A DNA stretch of 64,000 nucleotides from Strigamia acuminata. Taxonomy: Eukaryota; Arthropoda; Chilopoda; Geophilomorpha; Linotaeniidae. The notes under the pieces were generated by a model, which saw nothing but the letters and a program-made list of their open reading frames with translations, searched no databases and was not told the origin of the DNA. Location: assembly GCA_949358305.1 (NCBI GenBank), contig OX442323.1, positions 4,774,001-4,838,000 on the forward strand. Direction: 5' to 3'. Position numbers and translations under genes: made by a program. Positions 20,113 to 31,165 of this stretch are shown here, piece by piece (within the stretch, counting starts at the first letter, position 1; every line of letters starts with the position of its first letter).

Positions 20113-23100
20113 ATGGATGCAACGACGAGCATCTTTTTTAGCTCCTTGGTGATGCTGTGGCAGGCAATTGGTGGCTCAAACATTTCAATTGAAAGTGGTA
20201 GGTAACGGTACAAAAACAATTTTAGATTAATTAAGAAGAAAGGAAATTTAAAATAATTTTCTAGGGAATTTTAAATTGTCATTTCAATTGCAGATGCATT
20301 TTTGCCAATTTCTGAACCAACCAAATGGCTAGAAACAGCAGAAAGGTCAAATTCAAACCCAAAATTGCAATTTAAAAGGGTATACAACACAAATAGGTGT
20401 GTTTAATTTGTTAATGGAGAAGTCTTTTCTCATTTTATACTGCAATCTTAAATCACACATGAATGACAAATTATTATGACAACCAATATCCGCTTTGGTA
20501 ACTTTGGATACCGATAATCTCCAGCTTAGCTAACTCAAAAAAAGGAACTACTGCCTACGTGCAATGTATAAGTCACAACTCGTGCTTTTTCAAATGTTCC
20601 TTGCAAGGCGGAGACATTATATATTTATTTAGTATTTTTATTACTTTAATTTTAAAAACTTTGTTAGTTGTTGACCTTTAATTCGTTGTCTAGGGGTCGG
20701 AGTCGTGTTGGCAGTGCCAGGGCTGGACTGGGAACAAATTTATTGCCGTGAAATCTGGGCGTCCGGGCCACAATTAATGAATCCGGGACAGGCCACACCG
20801 GCCACGGGCCACCGAGAAACTCCCGGTAGCCTGCCGGGCCAGTCCAGCACTGGCCAGTGCTGCATAGGCACGCTACATCACGGGGTGGGAACCCTATGGA
20901 TGACGTGGTCGGTCAAACATAACCATTATGCTGTACTTACTCGTACAGCCCATCTATCTACTCCCCAGAGTCTCCACACCACTCAGCTCCCTCCTTTCCT
21001 ATACTGGGTCCTAGCACTCCGCAAGGAGGGATGACCTTAGGGCCATTGGGCGGTGTGTGGTAGTGATGATGGTCACCCTTGGGTGGCCAAGCGGTCACAG
21101 TTGTTTAGCGCAAACCATACATTTTTTTAGCTCTATGCCATTCACAGGGTCTGAATACACAATGGACTTTAGAAACTTTGATTGGAATTATGTGTTGATA
21201 TGTTCGAAATACGTTGAATTTTTAGTGATGAATTGGAAATAATGAATTGCGAAAACAAGTGTCAGCACCAACTAGTGGTGATTATTGAAAATCGCTTGGC
21301 TTCAATCCCCTGCCCTACCGCCATGTCCCTGTTTATTTTGTGCGTGCTTTCACGCGAAAATAGCTTAGGCCAGGGGTCGGCAACCTGCGGCTCTTTCGAT
21401 GTGAAGATACATATACACCTAATTGTAATCCTAATCCTAAATTGTAACTTTTGGCTCTTCCGTCTCAAAAGGTTTCGTAGCAAAACTCTTGCCGAGTTCC
21501 ACTGTCTATAATACATTTAAGGAGAAATAGTCACTTGTCCTTCCAGAATTAAACGCACCTATTGTTTGATTATAGAAACATGTGATGCATTGAGTTGAAT
21601 TTAGGAAATCAAATCTAAACATCCCATTGGCTGTCTTGGGTCATTGAGCTGCCACTGCTACAGTCGAGCGACTAGAAGATATTTCTGTTGTAAATGTTTA
21701 GATGACACGTGTTTTCCAGAAAATGCTTTGGTTCAGCTTGAAAATGGGAGCGAAATCAAAATGATGGATTTACGCATCGGACAAAGAATTTTAAGCAGTT
21801 AAGAACGCTTTGTGTTATTTGTTTTCAATGTGAAGCGTATGGATGCGAAATAATACTTGATAGCTTTGCAGGGGATATTTATACGGACAGAATGGCTTTT
21901 TCTCCTGTTATTGCATTTTTGGAAAGGCGCACTGAAATCTATGGAACATATCTGACATTGCGTACAAGTGGCAGGAAAGCGATAACTCTTTCTGGAATTC
22001 ATCTTATGTTTACGACGTCAGGTGTTGCAGATGGCAGTGGCATCACAGCCCAGTAAGGAATTTTTATTAGTTTGTTGCACCGGTGAATTAAAGTTTTTTT
22101 TTCTTTATTAAAGATACGCTAAAGATTTTGTGTTGCATGAGAATGTTTTTGTGTCTGAAAATGTGACCAATCAGTTGGTTGAGACAATAGTGGATATTGA
22201 AAGAGAAGTAAAGAAAGGTAAGAAAAAATAAAAAGTTACCTGCGTACGAGAAATACAACAGCTGGTAATAATAGTAAGGATAGGAATGGCTCACCGTACT
22301 GATCACGCGTTCCTATTAGAACACAGCAGTTAAGCAGTATTGGGTTTGGTTAGTACGTGGATAGGTGATTTATTGGGAATGCCAGCTGTTTTCCCATCTT
22401 TGTCTGATTAAGATACTGTTTCTATGGCAAGAACATCTGCCACCCGCCACTAGGGAACTCACTGCAATAGCAGTATGGGTTTATCGTGTTAAATTTTGTA
22501 GCACGAAGTTGCACGACTGTTCTACGCTTTAATGTGTAATGTGTTAGTGCCATGGACTTTATGGATGTCTCTTAGAGCGAGATAGAGTTTGCAATTGATT
22601 TTGAATGGATAGAGACACAGTTGACCACAGTATGGTTGTTTATAGTATGAATGACAAGCATGCACGCTTAGTGCTTGCTTGTGTGAACCAGTCAATAAAA
22701 CCACCAAGCTTAAATCACTTTACTTGAAGTGAAGAATTGCAGTGGTAATTGTGTGAAATAAATAGTGGGAAACTACTGGAGCAATCGAAACATGAAATTA
22801 TTCACAATTTCAATTGCCGGCATGCAGTGAAGATAAAGTTTTCTGAACACGACTGAACATAGCGCCAGGCACAGGGGGGTGCCGGGCAAGGGGCTCGATG
22901 GGCACAGAAGGGCGCTGGGCACAGAAAAGTTCTGGGCAAGGAACGTCTGAGTTTTATTAGCCCAGAGTGCTGAGAAGTGTAAAGACGGCCCTGCATAGCG
23001 CAGCGGCTCTTTGTTCATAGATGGGTTGCCGTCATAGAAAAACACATACATGTACTTTGCACAAACTAATATTCTACAGTCTGCATCCGGTATCTTGATG

Positions 23101-23607
23101 CCAAATTCAAAGCTTAAATACCCTTATTTTGCACAAGAAAACATGGAAAGTTGAAAATGGTCTTTGTTTCGCTTATGTGTGCACAGACACGGATTTTTGG
23201 GTTTTGATTTTGATATCAAGACACTGGGGACAGACAATAGTCAACCTTTAGTTTCGTTGGGATCTTTGATAGTCGTGACTAATATTCATCACCATCTTTC
23301 AGGAGCGTACGTTCCGCTGACAGAGTCGGGAACACTTTTTGTAGACGGAGTGCTAGCTTCATGTTATGCATCAATATCGAGCCACAGTTTGGCCCATTCG
23401 GTCTTATCACCCGTGCGGTTTTGGCCGCAACTATTTGAGACAACAGGCAGCCAATTTGACAATGGAATCAGGTTGTACGTGCAAGTACTCAAAATTATAG
23501 GAAAATGGCTGTTACCCAGCAGCATTGCTTCCTTAGCTTTATCCGAGGATGTTCCACCGATGTTATCAAGGAACTCTTTCATTTATTTAATTTTCACCTC
23601 AGTATGA
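20113..23607 (+). CDS. Secreted Hog (Hint)-domain protein without a hedgehog signal domain (303 aa)
   Basis: Six exons: 20113-20197, 20294-20396, 21664-21797, 21872-22052, 22114-22217 and 23303-23607. All have GT/AG boundaries with matching phases (1,2,1,2,1) and sum to 304 codons. Residues 1-22 form a signal peptide; 23-78 are a short unrecognised region rich in Ser, Asn and Lys. From C79 the Hog domain begins: CFPENALVQLENG, DLRIGQRIL, FSPVIAFLERR, LTLRTSGRKAITLSGIHLMF (H151), VVDIRR-like IVDIEREVKKG, then VPLTESGTLFVDGVLASCYA (C223) and HSLAHSVLSPVR, and a sterol-recognition-like tail GIRLYVQVLKIIGKWLLPSS. This is the hedgehog autoprocessing module. The nucleophile Cys and the His are kept, but Asp in the FxD position is Glu (E125) and Thr is Ser (S148). 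No Hedge domain (CGPGRG type) is seen. AATAAA is at 23663. Confidence 0.85.
20718..20852. mobile_element. hAT-type MITE in Hog gene intron 2
   Basis: CAGGGCTGGACTGG at the left and CCAGTCCAGCACTG at the right, flanked by GGCAGTGC and GCCAGTGC (7 of 8 bases equal). GC-rich 135-bp body. Confidence 0.65.
21371..21420 (+). mobile_element. hAT end (CAGGGGTCGGCAACCTGCGG type)
   Basis: The left end is CAGGGGTCGGCAACCTGCGG then CTCTTTCG, a widespread hAT terminal sequence. I could not place the right end. Lies in intron 2 of the Hog gene. Confidence 0.5.
22268..22393 (+). pseudogene. 5S rRNA-derived sequence
   Basis: In intron 5 of the Hog gene. The run CAGTTAAGCAGTATTGGG, GGTTAGTACGTGGATAGGTG and TGGGAATGCCAGCTGTT follows the 5S rRNA order (box A AGTTAAGC, intermediate element and box C GGTTAGTACxTGGATGGG, 3' TGGGAAT). 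The first 40 nt are diverged and the terminal stem is not restored. It is either a decayed 5S copy or a 5S-headed SINE. Confidence 0.7.
22866..22993. mobile_element. Small hAT element with perfect 8-bp target duplication
   Basis: The 128-bp, GC-rich element starts CAGGCACAGG and ends AAGACGGCCCTG. CATAGCGC is repeated exactly at 22858-22865 and 22994-23001. In intron 5 of the Hog gene. Confidence 0.75.
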
Positions 23608-23662
23608 AAATGACAATTTGAATTTACTTCATTCCGTCTTTAATGTTATAAATTTGTTAAGA

Positions 23663-23668
23663 AATAAA
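23663..23668 (+). promoter_or_regulatory. Poly(A) signal of the Hog-domain gene
   Basis: AATAAA, 56 bp after the stop codon at 23605-23607. Confidence 0.5.
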
Positions 23669-23704
23669 CAAAAGTTAACCCCACCTAGAATAGTGGACTA
23701 AAAT

Positions 23705-23886
23705 TATTTTTTTCAAACTTATGTAAAATTTTATGTAAAATTTTATGCAAAATTATATAAAAATTTCTTTTTTTCTTTTTAGTAGTTCATTTTTGAAAAA
23801 TTTAATGCACCGGTAGACGAAGTGGTGCGCGGAAGATCGCCTTGCTTAAAAATGGGTTGCGATGCTAAAAGGTTTGCGAACCCCTG
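23705..23886. mobile_element. hAT MITE, truncated copy of the 9237-9523 family
   Basis: The right half matches (GTGGTGCGCGGAAGATCGCC, TTGCTTAAAAA, then GCGAACCCCTG) and the left end is missing or decayed. It begins shortly after the Hog gene poly(A) signal. Confidence 0.6.
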
Positions 23887-23889
23887 ACC

Positions 23890-26800
23890 TAGTGTATTCG
23901 TTTGCCACTGCAGGCGCTGTGTATCCCCTTTCTGTATCTTTTGCCACTAGAGGCCACCTTTTGTACTTGTGAAAAATATATATCCACCATTGTGTATAAA
24001 TCAAGATGAATTTATACAGTGAAATTACATCCATGTGCCACGTATGTATGTGTGATTTGCTTGTAGTTATTGTTCTTGAGCGTGTGTCACTATTCTTTAT
24101 CATATCAATCTACTAACGTGTTAAATTAGGTGTGAGTGGAGCTGCTGCTACACACAGATAACATTACTGAAGAATATACATAGCATGTGTCTAGAGTTTT
24201 CTATTTTATTAGGGTGCTAGAAGAGAATGTGGGTGAAGTCATTTACATAGTTGTAAATGTGCTATTTTAGATAGGTGTAACTTTAGTGGTGGTGACAGGT
24301 TTATTGAATGGTGCTTAAAGACTGGAAAAGCTTAAAGTTGGTGTGTTACCTAAGCTTATGAATTATTTAGATATATTTGATAACTTTGGCTTATTGACGT
24401 TAAATATTTAAATCTCAATTCTGTAGTCAGTAATTTAAAGGGATTTCTTGTAGAAAATCCGACCGGCAAACGGAGGATTTGGGGTCATCCATTTAGATTG
24501 AAAGGATGATATATTGTAAAGGGTTAGAAATATTGGATTATCAAATTGTAATTGTTAATTAATGTCTTTGGTTTGGTTGCTATGAGACACATGAGAAAAT
24601 GAAAGTGTTATGGAAAAAAGCAAAAAGACTTACCGGTAAATCTGGAGATTTATTCAGAACCAACATATAGCATTTTATTTTTGTTGTATTCATTGTGAAC
24701 TGCCATACCATGCTGAAAACACCGGTTGGATGGGTGGGTAACTGGTAAATAATTAGGGGTACCGGTTCCAATGGTGGATTACCCAATAGCGAATTTTTCG
24801 GCTTTGCCGTTAGAAACTTATTTTTATATCTCCAATGGCGAATTTAGACTTATTCGTCATTGGAAACGAATTAGGATGATGATAATGGCAAATGGGTGTA
24901 TTTTACCATTGAAAAACATTGTGACATTTTGAATGCCTTTCAGGCAAAACAACCAATAAAAAAAATTAGAAAATTGTTTGCTTTCCTGACAAAGCAAGCA
25001 ATAAACTGAATAAACATGAATATTGAAATTAAAACAACACAAATCTTTATTTTATGAATTGAAGAAAAATTTTCTTATAAAATACAAATAATATTACATC
25101 ATTCCAATTGTTTAAATAATCAAAAAAGTTAAAACAAAACTGAACTACTTTTCCTGATGGTGGCTTACAGAGAGTAATTAAACTCAGCCAATGGGTAATA
25201 GGCCCAACTTATTAGTATAGATTCAAATTTTTGCCATTAGTAGTAATGGCATGATTCGCCATTGGGCTATTTGCCATTGGTACGGTACCGCATGATCGGA
25301 CTGCGAGGAGACAAAGTATCTTCAAAGTAAATACTATTTTCCGACCTATTATAAAAGTAGAGTGCTATTGTAATGTATTTACAATTTAAAAAGCCGGAAG
25401 GAAAATTTGATCTGAAGATTGCTGAAAGAAATGAGAAATTTTATAAAATTTTATGGCGAAAGAGTCTCATTCAATTTCCAGATATTTTTTTTTAGTTTTA
25501 AGGTGAAATTTCTCATTTTTCACCAATTTTATATGCAAATAAGGTAACAGAGGAATTCAAATCCAAAAATCTTATTTATTATTTGATTGATTGTGACGAA
25601 CTCTATATTTTATTTATCAGTTATGAGGTTTTGATTCATTTATTTCCAATTTTTATTTTTATTGCAGGAAATTGACTTTAAGAATTTTAAGGCTTAATTC
25701 TGGTTTGTTATTTTTGTTGGTGTGGCAGCCATTTTGAATTTAGTAAAAACCAAGAAACCAGTTTTTGACGATTTTTGTCTTCATTTCTGTTTCAAGTTTG
25801 TATTATTTTGAAATGTTTCAACTTCCGGTGGTAGTAGCGCATTCTAGCGGCGATTTGAATCACCAATACAAAAGCCTTTTTTCCAAAACGTAGTACTTTA
25901 GTAATTTAGTTTTGTTTATTAAAATAATGGGTTTTTGTTTGCTAACATTTCTATTTCTACAATACATTATACTTTGCTACCAGCTTTTGTTTGCATTCCT
26001 TATGTATGGAGGATAAATTAAACAACCAAAAGTTTTGGAAACACATTTGTACTTCAAACAATCGTATTGACCAATACTTTCTTTATTTAAATGCATCTCT
26101 TTTTCATATTGTTCCAAACAGAATTCTTTACTGTGTGTTGTAACACTTCTTTTTATTTTTTGAGTAAAAAGGTTAATTTTAAAATTTACTGTAAGTAAAT
26201 ATGAATTAAATTTAACTTTCGCGTTCATATTTAACATACATTTAACATTATATTTACTTAACGCGTTAAATATAAATTTACACTTCATATTTACTTGAAT
26301 TTAAATTTTGTAAATATGAAATTTCAAGCAGTGTTTATCATTAATAATATCGGTATTGGTGTTGTTTCTTTTACCGATACCTAGCAAAAAGCGACCAATC
26401 AGAGGTTAGAATTATTCCAGTTACATTCCATTTTAGTTTTATTTACCTCCATGTGACATGTACCCGCATTTCTATCTTTACTTATCAATTTTTTTTCGTG
26501 GAAATTCAGTTTTTATCTGCAAACAAAATCGCCCTATATTTTATTTTTATTTGTTTGCAATCTGAGCAATGAGAAATCTCATAATAGTGTCACCAATATT
26601 TTGTAAATCCTCCATTTCCTCTGCTAGACTTATTTGTAATTTACTTCATATTTTGTCTCAAATAGCTTTACAATTGTCTTGTGACGGACAACAATCCACC
26701 AAGTAATAAAATAATACAATCTCTAAACTAATTCAGTTATTGATTTATTAATATCTTTCCTTTGTGACTCAAACTTGGACTTTTAAATTTTTTTTTTAGC

Positions 26801-26924
26801 CAATATTGACATTTTGAAATATAAAATGTACTGAATAAAAATAACTTTTTTAGATTACAATACGTAGTCCTGCATGTGTGATTTGTTCTGTGCGCCCTGT
26901 GGTACATTCGTTTGGATATTCGAC
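23890..26924. other. AT-rich intergenic stretch
   Basis: No gene recognised on either strand; the open frames here are short, lysine- or phenylalanine-rich and lack motifs. It contains one inverted-repeat element (24758-25289) and otherwise unique-looking AT-rich DNA up to the LTR element. Confidence 0.6.
24758..25289. mobile_element. TIR element (GGTACCG ends)
   Basis: GGTACCGGTTCCAATGG, then CCCAATAGCGAA on the left, is mirrored on the right by TTCGCCATTGGGCTATT, CCATTGGTACGGTACC. Inner CCAATGGCGAA motifs recur in both orientations. About 530 bp, non-coding, family unknown. Confidence 0.55.
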
Positions 26925-26929
26925 AACTA

Positions 26930-28649
26930 TGTGACGATGACCTTTCGATGACGCTATCCGCTCAAAATGTGTATTTTGGCATAACAAGCAAGTCTATCAA
27001 TTCTAGTAGTTGAGAGATAAGTTAACAAACCTAAAGTGTGAACTGGGTAAAATAATGACACATGCGGTTATCAAGACATAACATATTTATTGATATATAA
27101 ATATAATCACCGTGAAGTGATTATATTAATCAATTTGCATAAACTACGGTTATACATTAACTATGCCGACAATTGGCCGTATAAATGGGTAGATTAACTA
27201 TACATACATTCGCCTAAACGGCGCTATGATAATATCAAGTCGGCTTCATCGGGTCAGTAAGATGTCGTCTGAATCGGTTGATTATTTGGTCCTAGTTGTA
27301 CATCGGGGTCTGGTTCAAATCTGTAATGAAAAGGTTAGTATCCGAGGACGTCCGGTTGACGGTATCTGCATCGCCACAAACTTGGGGCGGTTATTGGTTT
27401 AAATGGCTTGTAAGAGCCATTTACCAATTGACCTCTTATAAATGTTTTAAGACATTTATAATTGGTGTGATACGTCAAATGGTTCTTCATACGAGAGTAA
27501 ACTGTTGCGAGTTTACAATCATAACTTCTGGTTCCGTGTAATGGATGTATTTATTAGAGTATTACTTATTCAGTAAATACTCGTAATAATTCTGCTTACA
27601 TAAAGTTGGCAATTTAGCTACACATTTACTGGCAAGTAAATGCTAATGTAGCTAGTCTTCAGTTTTGTACAGTTCTGGAAGAAGTATCCATGTTTATGCA
27701 CAATGCTGAGTTGTGACATAAACTAGCTGGGGATTTAATCTAACTAAACTTTTCCGAGTTTAGTTATTTCAACCCTAATGTTACATTTTCGACACGCTGT
27801 TCGGCAGCCGTGGCTTACTGTAACTGGCAGGCCTTGTGGAACACTTGTTGAATTATATCCGGCCCGACGGGATTCTTACTACTCATCGCCGCGACCTGAT
27901 CTCCTCACGGCCACACAGCCGTCATCGGGCACCCGGACATGGAGGCATCATATCACCCATCTCCACGTCAAGTGTACGCCGTATGTAGGTTGTCATAGGC
28001 CCGCAGTATAAGGGGCATTGACTGCGCAATCAACAGACAAGCAAGTGTCTGCGCAATCAACATGACAACCGGAGTAGTAGAATGGGCTCAAGAAAACATA
28101 TAGTCAAATATCTGGTCAAGAGCGAGTTACTTCCTGTTGCAAGGAAATATATACTCATGGTGGACAATAGCTTGACCATTGCTCCAATGAGAGCAGTGGT
28201 CCCCTGAATCCCTCCAATCACTGGTCAGAGTGATGGGATACTCAGGACACATTTCCAGTCCAGGTGGTCAACAGGAACTGGATACACAGGCCATAGCTCT
28301 CTGCTAGGTCAGGACAGGAACTGGATAGCGAGGAACACTTTTGGATTAAGTCTTTCAACTTAACCAAGGGGGGTCCGAGCTGGAAGCAGGTGCAGAGGGG
28401 TGAGTTAATCCCCTAAACCTAGTTTTGTGATAACTTGACAAGAGTTGTCACAAAACAGTTTAATATCAATATTTACTTCAATAAATAAAGATAAAGTTGA
28501 TTCTCTACATTGAAATCACATAAAAGTTGCATTTTATGTGATTTTACATCAAACTGGAAATTCTGTTCGAATTTGCCACTTTTGGTCGTCAGCGCCATCT
28601 ATTGGCGAAATTGTCGTTATATCGAGTGGAGAAGGCCGTGACCGTCATA
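26930..28649 (-). repeat. 3' LTR of the non-autonomous LTR element
   Basis: Spans 1720 bp, the same length as the copy at 35271-36990, with no difference noticed on reading. The plus strand starts TGTGACGATGACC and ends GTGACCGTCATA. The element reads on the minus strand, because AAGGGGGA (minus) lies directly beside this copy at 28651-28659, the polypurine tract expected upstream of a 3' LTR. Flanked on the left by ACTA (26926-26929). Confidence 0.9.
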
Positions 28650-28650
28650 C

Positions 28651-28659
28651 ATCCCCCTT
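28651..28659 (-). other. Polypurine tract
   Basis: Minus strand AAGGGGGAT, next to the 3' LTR. The equivalent AAGGGGGACT borders the LTR of element Y at 51577. Confidence 0.6.
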
Positions 28660-29119
28660 AATCACTGGAATTATGTAAATAATTACACGTGATTTTCGCC
28701 GATAATCGTCTCGATATACGACACTGTTCATTGTGGATCAGCAAACGTTACGTATCTTGTAAAAGATATCTAACAATGCAAATATAATAAAGAGTGAGGA
28801 TTATTCATTTCAAATTATATTTTTGACCATTAATAATTTATTCAATCATTAACCGTTCAGGTGACTTCGGAGATGAATTGTTTTCCTGAATTTATACAAA
28901 ATCAGAAAAACAACCAATCGTGAAAACTGGCATCGAAAGTATTTAATAATATATTTTGTACAAAATATAAATTAAATCACGTCTTTAGAATATTCTTAAT
29001 AATTTTAAGATTATTAATAAATGTTCAAAAATCCGTTTTAATCTTTGAGATCAATCATCAAGTCGACATTCAAAAAAATTAATAATAATTTTTTACAATC
29101 ATTAGTAAGTGTTCAAACG

Positions 29120-30645
29120 GATGTTTCATTTCTTTTAATATTTTGATTAAAAATATTAAAAAGAAACCTGGTCCAATTTCTTAGTTTATTTCTCAGAAAA
29201 GAAAGTAAACACAAGAAATTAATCTTCTAATTTTCAAAAGAAAATTTGCTGTTTCATTTCTTTTAATATTTCAATCAAAAATATTAAAAAGAAACCTGGT
29301 CAAATTTCTTAGTTTATTTCTCATAAAAGAAAGTAAACACAAGAAATTAATCTTCAAATTTTCGTGAGAAAATTGCTGTTTCATTTCCTTTAATATTTTC
29401 GATCAAAAATACTAAAAAGAAATCTGGTCAAATTTCTTAGTTTATTTCTCATAAAAGAAAGTAAACACAAGAAATTAATCTTCTAATTTTCAAAAGAAAA
29501 TTTGCTGTTTTCATTTCTTTTAATATTTCGATTAAAAATATTAAAAAGAAACCTGGTCAAATTTCTTAGTTTATTTCTCATAAAAGAAAGTAAACACAAG
29601 AAATTAATCTTCTAATTTTCAAAAGAAAATTTGCTGTTTTCATTTCTTTTAATATTTCGATTAAAAATATTAAAAAGAAACCTGGTCAAATTTCTTAGTT
29701 TATTTCTCATAAAAGAAAGTAAACACAAGAAATTAATCTTCAAATTTTCGTGAGAAAATTGCTGTTTCATTTCTTTTAATATTTTCGATTAAAAATACTA
29801 AAAGGAAATCTGGTCAAATTTCTTAGTTTATTTCTCAGAAAAGAAAGTAAACACAAGAAATTAATCTTCTAATTTTCAAAAGAAAATTTGCTGTTTCCTT
29901 TCTTTTAATATTTTCGATTAAAAATACTAAAAGGAAATCTGGTCAAATTTCTTAGTTTATTTCTCATAAAAGAAAGTAAACACAAGAAATTAATCTTCAA
30001 ATTTTCGTGAGAAAATTGCTGTTTCATTTCTTTTAATATTTTCGATTAAAAATACTAAAAGGAAATCTGGTCAAATTTCTTAGTTTATTTCTCAGAAAAG
30101 AAAGTAAACACAAGAAATTAATCTTCTAATTTTCAAAAGAAAATTTGCTGTTTCCTTTCTTTTAATATTTTCGATTAAAAATACTAAAAGGAAATCTGGT
30201 CAAATTTCTTAGTTTATTTCTCATAAAAGAAAGTAAACACAAGAAATTAATCTTCAAATTTTCGTGAGAAAATTGCTGTTTCATTTCTTTTAATATTTTC
30301 GATTAAAAATACTAAAAGGAAATCTGGTCAAATTTCTTAGTTTATTTCTCAGAAAAGAAAGTAAACACAAGAAATTAATCTTCTAATTTTCAAAAGAAAA
30401 TTTGCTGTTTCCTTTCTTTTAATATTTTCGATTAAAAATACTAAAAGGAAATCTGGTCAAATTTCTTAGTTTATTTCTCATAAAAGAAAGTAAACACAAG
30501 AAATTAATCTTCAAATTTTCGTGAGAAAATTGCTGTTTCATTTCTTTTAATATTTTCGATTAAAAATACTAAAAGGAAATCTGGTCAAATTTCTTAGTTT
30601 ATTTCTCAGAAAAGAAAGTAAACACAAGAAATTAATCTTCTAATT
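29120..30645. repeat. Tandem array with about 128-bp units in a 257-bp higher-order period
   Basis: About twelve units, each running from GCTGTTTCATTTCTTTTAAT through GGTCAAATTTCTTAGTTTAT to AAACACAAGAAATTAATCTT. Two types alternate in the later part: one with CTCAGAAAAG and TTTTCAAAAGAAAATTTGC, the other with CTCATAAAAG and TTTTCGTGAGAAAATTGC. The array lies within the LARD interior. Confidence 0.85.
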
Positions 30646-31024
30646 TGCAGTTTGATGTTTTCTTGGGAGGAGAAAATGTAACTGTCCAGTTGAAGTTTTT
30701 CCCCCTTTTGCTCCATTCTTCGAATGACTGCACCTCAGGCGACGGTAGGTGTCTGTCTGACGGTTAATTGTTCTCGCGTCCTCAGGGAGTTTGTATTTCT
30801 TCACATTGTCTGGCATTTGCAAGATGACAAACAAACTTTATGGATAGAAAATTTGCTGTTGTTTTTGTTACTTCTAATATTTCTATTGGAAATATTAAAA
30901 AGAAACCTTGTCAACTTGCTTACAAGTAAGTCTGATTTTCAGTAGAAAAGCAAACCTGAAAAATTATTTCTAGATTTTTTGAGAAACTAGAGCATAATTC
31001 ATTTCCAGTAGATTTATTTTAAGT

Positions 31025-31165
31025 GTTATAAAAAGTTTCATTCTTATATACACCTCTTTATTTCCAAATTTTTTTGAGAAAGGGTTATAAAGAGTTTCAT
31101 TCTTATATACACCTCTTTATTTCCAAATTTTTTTGAGAAAGGGTTATAAAGAGTTTCATTCTTTA
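31025..31165. repeat. Short tandem duplication in the LARD interior
   Basis: A 59-60 bp unit (GGTTATAAAGAGTTTCATTC, then TATATACACCTCTTTATTTC) is present twice, with a partial third copy. Confidence 0.65.

Noticed and set aside
22866-22993. GC-rich island in the Hog gene considered as an extra exon
   Set aside because: The perfect CATAGCGC duplication identifies it as a hAT insertion, and no open frame joins the neighbouring exons in phase.
23164-23302. Upstream extension of the open frame into Hog exon 6
   Set aside because: The phase and the acceptor TCTTTCAG at 23295-23302 place the exon start at 23303; the upstream residues do not resemble the Hog domain.
27296-28011. Two small frames (81 and 77 aa) that occur identically at 35637-36352
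   Set aside because: The identity reflects the LTR pair and not protein conservation; neither has a known motif.
29120-30645. Possible CRISPR array
   Set aside because: Units are contiguous 128-bp tandem repeats without distinct spacers, in a eukaryotic retrotransposon.
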